Shown here: one piece after another, positions 8,718 through 16,242 of the stretch
Numbering within the stretch: position 1 is the stretch's first letter
Layout of the letters: each line of letters starts with the position of its first letter
NCBI RefSeq assembly: GCF_008373765.1
Contig: NZ_VUJW01000001.1
Location: 372,189-436,188, forward strand
Reading direction: 5' to 3'
Origin: Nocardioides antri
GTDB lineage: Bacteria > Actinomycetota > Actinomycetes > Propionibacteriales > Nocardioidaceae
Length of the DNA stretch: 64,000 nucleotides
The notes under the pieces: model-generated
Databases searched by the model: none
Told to the model about the DNA's origin: nothing
Seen by the model: only the letters and a program-made list of their open reading frames with translations
Made by a program: the position numbers and the translations under genes

Positions 8718-9131
8718 ATGAGCGGCCTGGCCGCCGTCCTCGCAGGCCGGCACGATGCCGGCGTCCATCTCTGGCACAACGCCCTCCACGTCCCGGACAT
8801 CCAGCACGCGGTCGAGCACGCGGGCTGGCAGTTCGGGTACGTCGACGGCGTGGCGCTGGAGACCAAGAAGGAGGTCCTCGGCGCGATCGGCGCCGCTCTC
8901 GATCTCCCGGAGCACTACGGCGGCAACCTGGACGCGCTCCGCGACTGCCTGCGTGACCTCTCCAAGCCCACCGTGCTCCTCTGGGACGGCTGGGGGAGCC
9001 TGGCCCGCGCCGAGCCGGAGGCGTTCCAGAAGGTCTGCCGGGTGCTCGAGCGAAGCGCCGACGACGACACGTCGTTCGAGGTGCTGCTGCGGGGTCCCGG
9101 TCCCACCGACGGGCTCGATTCGCTGGACTGA
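8718..9131 (+). CDS. Barstar-family ribonuclease inhibitor
   Basis: A 137-residue cytoplasmic protein with the barstar fold signature: an N-terminal strand and helix (VPDIQHAVEHAGW), the conserved loop and helix LPEHYGGNLDALRDCLRDL, and the strand TVLLWDG. The acidic residue in NLDAL corresponds to the barstar helix that plugs the barnase active site. It lies 22 bp downstream of the RNase Sa-like gene on the same strand and presumably protects the producer from that enzyme. A GAGGCGGG stretch precedes the ATG. The partner assignment is inferred from adjacency and family. Confidence 0.88.
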   Translation: MSGLAAVLAGRHDAGVHLWHNALHVPDIQHAVEHAGWQFGYVDGVALETKKEVLGAIGAALDLPEHYGGNLDALRDCLRDLSKPTVLLWDGWGSLARAEPEAFQKVCRVLERSADDDTSFEVLLRGPGPTDGLDSLD

Positions 9132-9138
9132 GCGGGTC

Positions 9139-10230
9139 TCAGAGGACCCGGCGGGTGGCGGAGGCTGCCAGCCCCTCGAGCACCGCACACGCGTGCGGGT
9201 CGAGGCCGACTGCCTCCCGCGCGTCGGCGAGCGCGCTCACCGCCTGCTTCGCCAGGTCGTCGATCATCGTCTCGACCTGGGCGTGCGCGCCCGAGCGGTC
9301 GATGATGCCGCGCAGCTCGGCGACCTCCCGCTCGTCGAGCGCCGTGCCGAGGGCGGCGTCGAGCCGCTCGGCGTCCGCGGCGGGAGCCGAGTCGAGCGCC
9401 AGCGCGACGAGGACCGTCCGCTTGCCCTCCACCAGGTCGTCGCCGGCAGGCTTGCCCGTCGTGGCCGGGTCGCCGAACACCCCGAGCAGGTCGTCGCGGA
9501 GCTGGAACGCCTCGCCCAACGGGAGGCCGAAGGCGGTCAGGGCCGCCAGGGTCTCCGGGCCGGCGCCGGCGAGGGCCGCGCCGACGTGGAGCGGCCGCTC
9601 GATGGAGTACTTCGCCGACTTGTAGCGCAGCACGGTCATCGCGTCCGCGACCGTTGCGCGGCCGCGGGCCTGCACCGACACGTCGAGGAACTGGCCGGCG
9701 ATGACCTCGGAGCGGCACAGGTCGAGGACGTCGAGCGCGGGGCCGACCCGGTCCCAGGGGAGGCCGCACCGGCGGAGCAGCTCGTCGGACCAGGACAGCA
9801 GGAGGTCGCCGAGCAGGATGGCGGCCGCAGCGCCGTACTGGTCCGGGTCACCGGGCCACGACTGCTCGCCGTGCAGCACCGCGAAGCCCCGGTGCGTCGC
9901 CGGCCGGCCACGCCGGGTGTCGGAGGCGTCCATCAGGTCGTCGTGGACCAGCGCGCTGGCGTGGAGCAGCTCCAGCGACGCCGCCGCGCGCAGGACCGCG
10001 CGCTCGTCGTGCTCCTCCCGCGCGGCAGCGCGGAAGCCCCACGCGCAGAACGCCGCGCGGAAACGCTTGCCGCCGGTGACCGAGGCACGGCCCTCGGCGA
10101 CGAGCCTGGAGGCGTCGTCGCCGAGGGGCGCCAGCCGCTCGGCCTGCTCGTCGAGGAAGTCGTCGATCGTCGCCTGGAGCTCGTCGCGGAACCGTTCCTG
10201 GTCGTCCTGGTCCCACGCCTGCCCGGTCAC
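9139..10230 (-). CDS. idsA2: Polyprenyl (geranylgeranyl-type) diphosphate synthase
   Basis: A 363-residue all-helical trans-isoprenyl diphosphate synthase that extends allylic diphosphates with isopentenyl diphosphate. Visible motifs are GGKRFR (53-58), the first aspartate-rich motif DDLMD (97-101), RRGRPATH, and the second DD motif (DDLLG, 246-250), followed by GDDLVEGKRT. The product chain length cannot be read directly. I choose GTG 10230 because a TAGAGT element lies exactly seven bases upstream, as for other leaderless genes here; GTG 10236 is an alternative. It is divergent from metF, as idsA2 and metF are in mycobacteria. Confidence 0.9.
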   Translation of the reverse strand: MTGQAWDQDDQERFRDELQATIDDFLDEQAERLAPLGDDASRLVAEGRASVTGGKRFRAAFCAWGFRAAAREEHDERAVLRAAASLELLHASALVHDDLMDASDTRRGRPATHRGFAVLHGEQSWPGDPDQYGAAAAILLGDLLLSWSDELLRRCGLPWDRVGPALDVLDLCRSEVIAGQFLDVSVQARGRATVADAMTVLRYKSAKYSIERPLHVGAALAGAGPETLAALTAFGLPLGEAFQLRDDLLGVFGDPATTGKPAGDDLVEGKRTVLVALALDSAPAADAERLDAALGTALDEREVAELRGIIDRSGAHAQVETMIDDLAKQAVSALADAREAVGLDPHACAVLEGLAASATRRVL

Positions 10231-10237
10231 GGCCACG

Positions 10238-10243
10238 ACTCTA
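10238..10243 (-). promoter_or_regulatory. -10 element, leaderless promoter of the polyprenyl synthase gene
   Basis: Read on the minus strand this is TAGAGT, followed by seven bases and the GTG start codon. No Shine-Dalgarno sequence is present, so transcription probably begins at or next to the start codon. Confidence 0.55.
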
Positions 10244-10293
10244 GAGAGTGCACCGAGATTGGTATCGATCGGGCCTGGGACCGGTCTCGCCCC

Positions 10294-10299
10294 TAGACT
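10294..10299 (+). promoter_or_regulatory. -10 element, leaderless promoter of metF
   Basis: TAGACT followed by exactly seven bases and the metF ATG. No ribosome-binding site is present. It faces away from the matching element for the polyprenyl synthase gene about 50 bp to the left, making a compact divergent promoter region. Confidence 0.6.
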
Positions 10300-10306
10300 C
10301 CCCGGC

Positions 10307-11197
10307 ATGACAACCGGTCGTGGCCGTTCCCTCGGCGAGATCATCCGCGAGGGCGAGCGCTCGTTCTCGTTCGAGTTCTTCCCGCCCAAGGACGACGCGG
10401 GCGAGGAGCAGCTCTGGAACGCCATCCGCGCTCTGGAGCCCTACCGCCCCACGTTCGTGTCCGTGACGTACGGCGCCGGCGGCAGCACGCGCGACAAGAC
10501 GGTCTCCATCACCGGCCGGATCGCCCGGGAGACCTCGCTGGTGCCGATGGCACACCTCACCTGCGTGGGCCACACCCGCGAGGAGCTCGAGGCGATCCTC
10601 GACTCCTACGTCGCCGAGGGCGTCTACCACGTGATGGCGCTGCGCGGCGACCCGCGCGAGGGGCCGCGCGCCGAGTGGACCCCCACCGAGGGCGGGCTCA
10701 ACTACGCGCTCGACCTGGTCGAGCTGGCCCGGTCCCGCGGCGACTTCCGGATCGGCGTCGCCGCCTTCCCGGAGGGCCATCCCAGCGCCGAGTCGCTCGA
10801 CGCCGACGCCGACGTGCTGGTGGCGAAGGCCAACGCGGGCGCGGAGTTCGCCGTGACCCAGATGTTCTTCCGTGCCTCCGACTACTTCGGGCTGGTCGAG
10901 CGCGTGCGGGCGCGTGGGGTCGACATCCCCATCCTCCCCGGCATCATGCCGATCCTGAACCTCAACGCGATCCGGCGGCAGGGCGAGCTGATCGGCACGT
11001 CGGTGCCCGACGAGATCGTCGACCGGATCACCGCGGCCGGCCCGGAGCCGGTCGCCGTCCGTGCGGAGGGCATCAAGCTCGCTGCCGAGCTGTGCGAGGA
11101 GCTCCTCGCCGGCGGCGCGCCCGGCCTGCACTTCTACACGCTCAACCGGTCCAAGGCGACGCTGGAGATCTTCGAGGCGCTCCGCATCACCGTCTGA
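10307..11197 (+). CDS. metF: Methylenetetrahydrofolate reductase
   Basis: Reduces 5,10-methylenetetrahydrofolate to 5-methyltetrahydrofolate for methionine synthesis, with FAD as cofactor. The 296-residue TIM barrel shows the family motifs FSFEFFPPK, FVSVTYGAGGSTR, HLTCVGHT, LRGDPREG, FAVTQMFF, LPGIMPI and the C-terminal GLHFYTLNRS. Length matches bacterial MetF. The ATG at 10307 fits a leaderless transcript. The gene is convergent with a flavoenzyme gene, only 6 bp separating the stops. Confidence 0.95.
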   Translation: MTTGRGRSLGEIIREGERSFSFEFFPPKDDAGEEQLWNAIRALEPYRPTFVSVTYGAGGSTRDKTVSITGRIARETSLVPMAHLTCVGHTREELEAILDSYVAEGVYHVMALRGDPREGPRAEWTPTEGGLNYALDLVELARSRGDFRIGVAAFPEGHPSAESLDADADVLVAKANAGAEFAVTQMFFRASDYFGLVERVRARGVDIPILPGIMPILNLNAIRRQGELIGTSVPDEIVDRITAAGPEPVAVRAEGIKLAAELCEELLAGGAPGLHFYTLNRSKATLEIFEALRITV

Positions 11198-11203
11198 CGG
11201 TCG

Positions 11204-12511
11204 CTACTTCGCCGGCCCGATCGCCTGGGCGACCAGCGCCGCCGACTGGGTCACGAACGGGACACCGGCGCCGGGCGCCGCATGGGCGCCGGCGGCGTAC
11301 ACCCCCGTGATCGGCGTGGTCGGCCCGAGGCGGTAGCGCACGGTGCCGCGGCCCTGCCACAGCACGCCGCAGGGCGAGCCGTTCCACTGCTCGACCAGCT
11401 CCCGCGGGGAGAGGTCGACCCTGGTGACGACCTGCTCCCGGATGTCGATCCGGTGGCGGGCGAGAGCCTCGAGGAGGTCCTCCGCGATCTTGCCGCGGCC
11501 GTGGAGGGTCCAGGCCGTGCCTCCCTCGGGGGCACGGCCGCCGGTGCGGATGATCATGAGCGGCTCGGCGTGGAGCACCACCTCGGCCGGCAGGTCCGGG
11601 ACCGGGCCGACCAGGCCGAGGTGGGAGACCACCGGGGGGATCGCGGGCATCGTCCGCTCGACCAGGGGGGCGAGGACGGGCAGCCGGCGCGGGTCGATCG
11701 CGACGACCACCGCGTCGACGTCGATCTCGCCGGTCTCGACCACGACCGCCGCCACCCGCTTGTCGCGGACGACCAGGTCGCGCGCCGCCGTGCCGGTGAG
11801 GACGGTGACGCCCCTGGTCTCGAGCCGCTTCTCCAGCAGGTCCACGAGCCGTGCCATCCCGCCGGGCAACCGCCACGCGCCGAAGATCTGCTCGAGGTAG
11901 TTGGTGACGCCGACCCAGGCCGGCACGTTGCGCAGGTCGTGGCCCTCGGCCACGGCGCGATGGCCGGCGACCAGCCCCAGCCGGTCGTCGCGGAAGTCGC
12001 GGCGCAGCCGCTTGTGCAGGGTCTCCCGGGCGCTGAAGAGCGAGTAGAGGTCCTTCGGCAGGTCCTGCGGGTTCCACGGCACCTCGACGTAGTGACGGCG
12101 CAGCACGTCCCACACCGGGGCGTAGGTGTCGACGTGGCGGACCCAGGCCTCGCCGAGGCCGGAGCCCAGCTCGTCGAACGCCTCGATCTGCGCGGCCCGC
12201 GACCCGCCCGGCACCCGGACCGAGGTGCGGTCCTCGAACCGGTGCTCGGTGATGACGTCCAGCGGCTCGAGCTCGCCGCCGAGCTCGGCCTCCAACGGCC
12301 GCCCGGACTTGCGGAAGAGGTCGCGCAGGGCCGCGGGCACGAGGGTCGACGTCGCCGATCCGTCCCACGTGTAGCCGTCCTGGCTCACGGCGCCGAGGGC
12401 GCCGCCCAGGGTCGGCGCGGCTTCGACGAGCACGACCCGGTGGCCGATCTTCGCGAGCCGCGCGGCCGAGGCCAGCCCGGCCAGGCCGCCTCCGATGACG
12501 ACGATCCTCAT
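11204..12511 (-). CDS. FAD-dependent oxidoreductase, phytoene desaturase-like
   Basis: A 435-residue flavoprotein with an N-terminal Rossmann dinucleotide fold (VVIGGGLAGLASAARLAKIG, then VVLVEAAPTLGG) and the C-terminal FAD-binding signature typical of CrtI-like enzymes (GVYAAGAHAAPGAGVPFVTQ). The middle contains a substrate-binding region without diagnostic residues. It may act on a polyisoprenoid, which would fit the nearby polyprenyl synthase, but no crtB or crtI cluster is present, so the substrate is open. A GGAGG lies 11 bases before the ATG. The gene is 19 bp downstream of the YbaK-type gene, so the two probably form an operon. Confidence 0.8.
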   Translation of the reverse strand: MRIVVIGGGLAGLASAARLAKIGHRVVLVEAAPTLGGALGAVSQDGYTWDGSATSTLVPAALRDLFRKSGRPLEAELGGELEPLDVITEHRFEDRTSVRVPGGSRAAQIEAFDELGSGLGEAWVRHVDTYAPVWDVLRRHYVEVPWNPQDLPKDLYSLFSARETLHKRLRRDFRDDRLGLVAGHRAVAEGHDLRNVPAWVGVTNYLEQIFGAWRLPGGMARLVDLLEKRLETRGVTVLTGTAARDLVVRDKRVAAVVVETGEIDVDAVVVAIDPRRLPVLAPLVERTMPAIPPVVSHLGLVGPVPDLPAEVVLHAEPLMIIRTGGRAPEGGTAWTLHGRGKIAEDLLEALARHRIDIREQVVTRVDLSPRELVEQWNGSPCGVLWQGRGTVRYRLGPTTPITGVYAAGAHAAPGAGVPFVTQSAALVAQAIGPAK

Positions 12512-12530
12512 GAGGCCACGGTCCTCCGCG

Positions 12531-13004
12531 TCACTCGACGTCGATCGGCTGCGCGCCGGTGAGGGCCAGGAGCTCGTCGTACGTCGTCGAGAACACGGCT
12601 GCCGGATGGCCGGCCGCTGCCCACACGACGTCGTAGCGCTGCAGCCAGGTGTCGAGGTAGGTCGGGACCGGCGCCGGGTGGCCGATCGGCGACACGCCGC
12701 CGATCACCTGGCCGGTGTGCTCGCGCACGAACTCGGGAGCCGCGCGGCGCAGCTTCGCGACCCCGACACCGGCCGCCGTCTTGGCGGTGTCGACGCGGTG
12801 CGCTCCCGAGGTGAGGATCAGCACCGGCGACCCGTCGGCGTCGAAGAGCAGGCTGTTCGCGATCGCGCCGACCTCGCAGCCGAGCGCCTCGGCGGCGAGT
12901 GCGGCGGTGTGGACGGCATCGGGCAGAATGACGATCTCGCCAGCTCCGCCGAGTCGGGCATGCTCGGCGCGGAACCGGCTGATCGAGGGATGGTCGGCCG
13001 ACAT
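12531..13004 (-). CDS. YbaK/EbsC-family aminoacyl-tRNA deacylase
   Basis: A 157-residue protein of the YbaK/ProX editing superfamily, which hydrolyses mischarged aminoacyl-tRNA in trans. Visible features are the HTAALAAEALGCEVGAIANS segment, the K in TAKTAAG, and the conserved IGGVSPIGH loop that shapes the active site. It differs clearly from the second YbaK protein at 48.8 kb, so they are not recent duplicates. ATG 13004 was chosen because TAGGGT lies seven bases upstream, a leaderless arrangement. Confidence 0.85.
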   Translation of the reverse strand: MSADHPSISRFRAEHARLGGAGEIVILPDAVHTAALAAEALGCEVGAIANSLLFDADGSPVLILTSGAHRVDTAKTAAGVGVAKLRRAAPEFVREHTGQVIGGVSPIGHPAPVPTYLDTWLQRYDVVWAAAGHPAAVFSTTYDELLALTGAQPIDVE

Positions 13005-13011
13005 GGGAGTG

Positions 13012-13017
13012 ACCCTA
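13012..13017 (-). promoter_or_regulatory. -10 element, leaderless promoter of the YbaK-type gene
   Basis: TAGGGT on the minus strand, followed by seven bases and the ATG at 13004. No Shine-Dalgarno sequence is visible. Confidence 0.5.
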
Positions 13018-13043
13018 GGGCACCCCGCTCTCGAGGAGGACGA

Positions 13044-13484
13044 ATGGGCAAGCGGCCACCGTCGGTCGACCTGGCGTCGTGGCTGCTGTGGATCATGGTC
13101 GCCGCCGGGTTCGTGGTGTCGGTGCTGGTCGTGGTCTTCCGCGAGGACCTCCGGGACGCCTGGTCGCCCGGTCAGAGCGGCGACAGCACCGTCCAGCCGC
13201 TGGAGTTCGTCCCCGTCATCCTGGTCCTGTACGGCGTCGTCGCGGTCACGACGCTGACCCTGATCCCGATCATGCGGGCCGGGCACAACTGGGCCCGCCA
13301 CGCGCTCGCCCTGATCTCGCTGGGCATCCTGCTGTCCACCCTGGCCACGGTGCGCACGATGCCGCCGCCGCTCTTCCGTGGGCTGATCATCGCCGCGGCG
13401 GTCGTCAGCGCGGTCAGCCTGGTCTTCCTGTGGCACCCCGACACGCGCCGCCACTGCCGGCTGCCCGACGAGGTCGACGCCTGA
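13044..13484 (+). CDS. Four-helix membrane protein, unknown function
   Basis: A 146-residue protein with four hydrophobic helices (about residues 11-32, 55-78, 86-106 and 112-132) and a short charged tail. No family recognised. The ATG follows an AGGAGG ribosome-binding site with four bases between, so the start is firm. It is divergent from the YbaK gene (39 bp apart) and is followed by the LexA-type promoter of the next unit. Confidence 0.7.
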   Translation: MGKRPPSVDLASWLLWIMVAAGFVVSVLVVVFREDLRDAWSPGQSGDSTVQPLEFVPVILVLYGVVAVTTLTLIPIMRAGHNWARHALALISLGILLSTLATVRTMPPPLFRGLIIAAAVVSAVSLVFLWHPDTRRHCRLPDEVDA

Positions 13485-13505
13485 CCCTCGCCCCTGCGGC
13501 GGGTC

Positions 13506-13536
13506 TTGACCCTCTGTCGGGGGAGAGGTGTACCTT
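13506..13536 (+). promoter_or_regulatory. SigA-type promoter of the HEPN-methyltransferase-dinB unit
   Basis: A -35 hexamer TTGACC (13506-13511) and a -10 hexamer TACCTT (13531-13536) are separated by 19 bp. The expected start site is about 13543, which falls on the left edge of the LexA palindrome, so repressor binding would block initiation. Confidence 0.6.
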
Positions 13537-13540
13537 GGTC

Positions 13541-13564
13541 GTGTTCGAACAGATGTTCGAACAC
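13541..13564 (+). promoter_or_regulatory. LexA (SOS) box
   Basis: The core 13545-13560 reads TCGAAC-N4-GTTCGA, the actinobacterial LexA consensus. The dyad extends to ten bases per arm (13541-13550 and 13555-13564) around a 4-bp centre. It lies directly downstream of the -10 box of the promoter for the HEPN gene and 66 bp before its start codon. The same-strand order HEPN, methyltransferase, DNA polymerase IV makes control of translesion polymerase by DNA damage plausible. Confidence 0.8.
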
Positions 13565-13629
13565 GACCGGCGGGGACGACCTCGACCCCCGTCCCCGCCG
13601 GTCCTGGACACCCGACCGAGGAGTCAGCA

Positions 13630-14085
13630 ATGGCCAGCGAGCAGCACCTGCGTCAGCACCCCGACCACCTGCCCGCCACGACCCACTCCTATCTCCTGCG
13701 TGCGGCGGAATCCCTCAGTGAGGCCGTCGCCGCGCGCGACGTCCCCGAGCGCTACGCCTGCGCCCACGTCGCCGCCCTGCGGGCGGCAGCGGCGCTGCTC
13801 GCGGCGCGGGCGAGGCCGGCCGCTCCCGGCCGCCGTCGCCAGAAGAACGCCTGGGTGCTGCTGACCGACGTGGCCCCCGAATTGGCGGAGTGGGCGGCTT
13901 TCTTCGCAGCGGGCGCCGCCAAGCGCGCTGCGGCGGAGACCGGCTCGACCCGGGCCGTGACCGAGCGGGAGGCCGACGACCTGGTCCGCGACGCCGACCG
14001 GTTCCTCGCGGTGATCGAGCAGTCGCTCGGGCTCACGCCCCACGTCCCCCTCGGTGACCAGCTCGCCGGCCGCGCCGCGGGCTGA
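13630..14085 (+). CDS. SAV_6107-family HEPN-domain protein
   Basis: A 151-residue all-helical protein matching the actinobacterial SAV_6107 HEPN family. It contains an intact R-x4-H motif (R41-YACA-H46), the catalytic signature of HEPN ribonucleases, within an alanine-rich helix. A second basic segment (GRRRQKNAW) and a C-terminal helix follow. The biological role of this family is not established; RNase activity is inferred from the motif. A GAGGAG stretch precedes the ATG by about nine bases. It is the first gene after the LexA box. Confidence 0.82.
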   Translation: MASEQHLRQHPDHLPATTHSYLLRAAESLSEAVAARDVPERYACAHVAALRAAAALLAARARPAAPGRRRQKNAWVLLTDVAPELAEWAAFFAAGAAKRAAAETGSTRAVTEREADDLVRDADRFLAVIEQSLGLTPHVPLGDQLAGRAAG

Positions 14086-14102
14086 GGATCCGCCCGCAGC
14101 AC

Positions 14103-14108
14103 TAGTGT
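14103..14108 (+). promoter_or_regulatory. Possible -10 element, leaderless promoter of the methyltransferase gene
   Basis: TAGTGT followed by seven bases and ATG 14116. A GGAG is also present, but only two bases from the ATG, too close to serve as a normal ribosome-binding site. This would give the methyltransferase and dinB a second, LexA-independent promoter. Confidence 0.45.
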
Positions 14109-14115
14109 TGGAGCC

Positions 14116-14853
14116 ATGGTCTCCCGTGAGCGGCCCGGCGAACGTCCAGGCTCCGTGCGCACTGCCGTGGTCTGGGACGCGCTCGGCCCGGTCCTGTCGG
14201 GGGCGCCCTGCGACGTGGTCGACATCGGTGGCGGGACCGGTGGTTTCGCCGTACGTGTTGCCCAGGCGGGCCACCGGGTCACCGTCGTGGACCCCAGCCC
14301 GGACGCGCTCGCCGCGCTGTCGCGGCGGGCCCGCGAGGTCGGGGTGGAGGTCGCCGGCCGCCAGGGCGACGTTTCGGGTCTGCTCGACGTGGTCGGGGAG
14401 GACAGCGCCGACCTGGTGCTCTGCCACGGTCTGCTCGAGGTCGTCGATGCGGGGGAGGCCCTCGCCACGATCCGGAAGGTGCTCCGGCCGGGCGGCACGG
14501 TCAGCCTCCTGGCCGCGCAGCGCCACGCCGCCGTCGTCGCCCGCGCGATGGCCGGTCATCTCCACCAGGCCCTGGCGCTGCTCGACGGCGACGAGCAGGT
14601 CGAGCGCCCGAGCGGACGCGCCACGCGTCCCGCCCGCCGGTTCACCGCCGACGAGCTCACGGCGCTCGCCGGGGAGGCCGGCTTCACCGTCTCTGCGGTC
14701 CATGCGGTCCGGGTCTTCACCGACCTCGTCCCCGGGTCGCTGCTCGACCAGGAGCCCGGGGCCGCGGCCGCGCTGGTCGACCTCGAGCGCGCGGTCGCGG
14801 AGCGGCCGGAGTACCTCCCGCTCGCCACGCAGATCCACCTGCTCGCCCACTGA
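14116..14853 (+). CDS. Class I SAM-dependent methyltransferase
   Basis: A 245-residue methyltransferase. Motif I is VVDIGGGTGGFAVRVA, the acidic end of beta2 is VTVVDPSPDA, and the motif near LVLCHGLLEVV corresponds to the post-II/III region. A C-terminal lid segment (TADELTALAGEAGF) resembles small-molecule methyltransferases. The substrate is unknown. The conserved position between the HEPN gene and dinB in related actinobacteria suggests a shared regulatory unit rather than a known pathway. Confidence 0.82.
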   Translation: MVSRERPGERPGSVRTAVVWDALGPVLSGAPCDVVDIGGGTGGFAVRVAQAGHRVTVVDPSPDALAALSRRAREVGVEVAGRQGDVSGLLDVVGEDSADLVLCHGLLEVVDAGEALATIRKVLRPGGTVSLLAAQRHAAVVARAMAGHLHQALALLDGDEQVERPSGRATRPARRFTADELTALAGEAGFTVSAVHAVRVFTDLVPGSLLDQEPGAAAALVDLERAVAERPEYLPLATQIHLLAH

Positions 14854-14868
14854 CCGCAGGCCGGCGCG

Positions 14869-16110
14869 GTGACCGCGCCGACGCCGCACCTGCTCCATGT
14901 CGACATGGACGCCTTCTACGCGTCGGTCGCGATCCGGGACCGCCCGGAGCTCGAGCACGTGCCGGTCGTCGTCGGCGGCGGCCACCGGGGAGTGGTCCTG
15001 TCGGCCAACTACCCGGCGCGCCGCTATGGCATCCGCTCCGGCATGTCGGGCGGTGAGGCCCGCCGGTTGTGCCCCCGCCTGGTCGAGGTGCCGCCGGACT
15101 TCGGCGTGCTGACGCCGGTGTCGAAGGCGATCATGGAGACGTTCCGCCAGTTCACGCCGGTGGTCGAGGTGATGTCCCTCGACGAGGCGTTCCTCGACGT
15201 CGGTGGTGCCGAGCGGCTGTTCGGACCGCCGGAGGTGATCGCCGAGCGGATCCGGTCGCGGGTCCGTGCCGAGCACGGCATCACCTGCTCGGTCGGCATC
15301 GCAGCCGCCGTGTCCGTGGCCAAGCTGGCGAGCCGGAGGGCGAAGCCCGACGGCGTGCTCGCCATCCCGCCGGAGCGCTTCGTGGCGATCGTGCACCCGC
15401 TCGACGTCGGAGAGCTGTACGGCGTCGGCGAGGCCACCCGGCAGCGTCTCCACCGCCTCGGGCTGGTGACCGTGGGCGACGTCGCTCGGATCCCCGTCGC
15501 CGAGCTGCGGCGGATGCTCGGCGGCCACCTCGGCGGCAAGCTCCACGCGCTCGCCTGGGGGGCGGATCGCAGCGAGCTCGCGCCGGGGGGAGCCGGGGCC
15601 TTCGGGTACGGGGAGGGCGTGCCGGAGGGCAGCATGGGGGCGCAGCACACCCTGGCTGCCGACACCCGCGACCGCGACCGGCTGGCTCGCGAGCTGCTCC
15701 GCCTGTCGGCCCGGGTCACCGCGCGGCTCCGCGCCGCGGACAAGGTCGGGCGCACGGTGGCGATCACGACCCGGTGGAGCGACTTCCGCACGATCTCCCG
15801 CTCGCGCACGCTGCCGGAGCCGACCGACGTCACCCACGACGTCTACGAGGCGGCGCTCCTGCTGCTCGACACCGTGTTCCCGCTGCGGCTCGCCGTGCGG
15901 CTGGTCGGCGTGCGCGTCGAGGGGCTCCGACCGAGGCGGGAGGGCGGCGGTCGCCAGCTGGCCATCGGGGAGGCCGACCCCGGGTGGCCCGATGCCGACC
16001 GTGCCGTCGACCGGGCGACGAGCCGTTTCGGACCCTCCGCGGTGGCCCGGGGAAGTCTTCTTGGAAGTGACTACCGCGCGCGGGGTCTGAGCCGTCTGAA
16101 GGATGGGTAG
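14869..16110 (+). CDS. dinB: DNA polymerase IV (Y-family translesion polymerase)
   Basis: A 413-residue error-prone polymerase. The catalytic carboxylates are in HVDMDAFYASV (D12) and SLDEAFLDV (D105, E106). The palm/fingers region (SANYPARRYGI) and the thumb HhH region (GVGEATRQRLHRLG) follow, and the little-finger domain is complete. The beta-clamp motif is degenerate (QLAIG in place of a QLxLF type), and the C-terminus ends soon after. GTG 14869 lies 15 bp after the methyltransferase stop. Damage induction through the upstream LexA box is inferred. Confidence 0.92.
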   Translation: MTAPTPHLLHVDMDAFYASVAIRDRPELEHVPVVVGGGHRGVVLSANYPARRYGIRSGMSGGEARRLCPRLVEVPPDFGVLTPVSKAIMETFRQFTPVVEVMSLDEAFLDVGGAERLFGPPEVIAERIRSRVRAEHGITCSVGIAAAVSVAKLASRRAKPDGVLAIPPERFVAIVHPLDVGELYGVGEATRQRLHRLGLVTVGDVARIPVAELRRMLGGHLGGKLHALAWGADRSELAPGGAGAFGYGEGVPEGSMGAQHTLAADTRDRDRLARELLRLSARVTARLRAADKVGRTVAITTRWSDFRTISRSRTLPEPTDVTHDVYEAALLLLDTVFPLRLAVRLVGVRVEGLRPRREGGGRQLAIGEADPGWPDADRAVDRATSRFGPSAVARGSLLGSDYRARGLSRLKDG

Positions 16111-16186
16111 TCCTTCTGTCGACCACTCTTCGTGGTCACCCTGAGGGATTTCCGTGGTCGGCCTACCGGTCGGCGCAGAGGCTGCC

Positions 16187-16192
16187 TACACT
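16187..16192 (+). promoter_or_regulatory. Possible -10 element upstream of the DUF3040 gene
   Basis: TACACT lies about 50 bp before the GTG at 16243. No good -35 hexamer is apparent at the usual spacing, so the call rests on the -10 match and its position after the dinB stop. Confidence 0.3.
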
Positions 16193-16242
16193 GAAGATTC
16201 AGAACATCGACGTCATCGTCGACCGCACGCGTGGAGGATCCG

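Noticed and set aside
7720-8866. Extension of the PASTA kinase frame far upstream
   Set aside because: The extension crosses the divergent Rv2175c-like and RNase genes and has no protein features; the GTG at 7720 has an ideal AGGAGG site.
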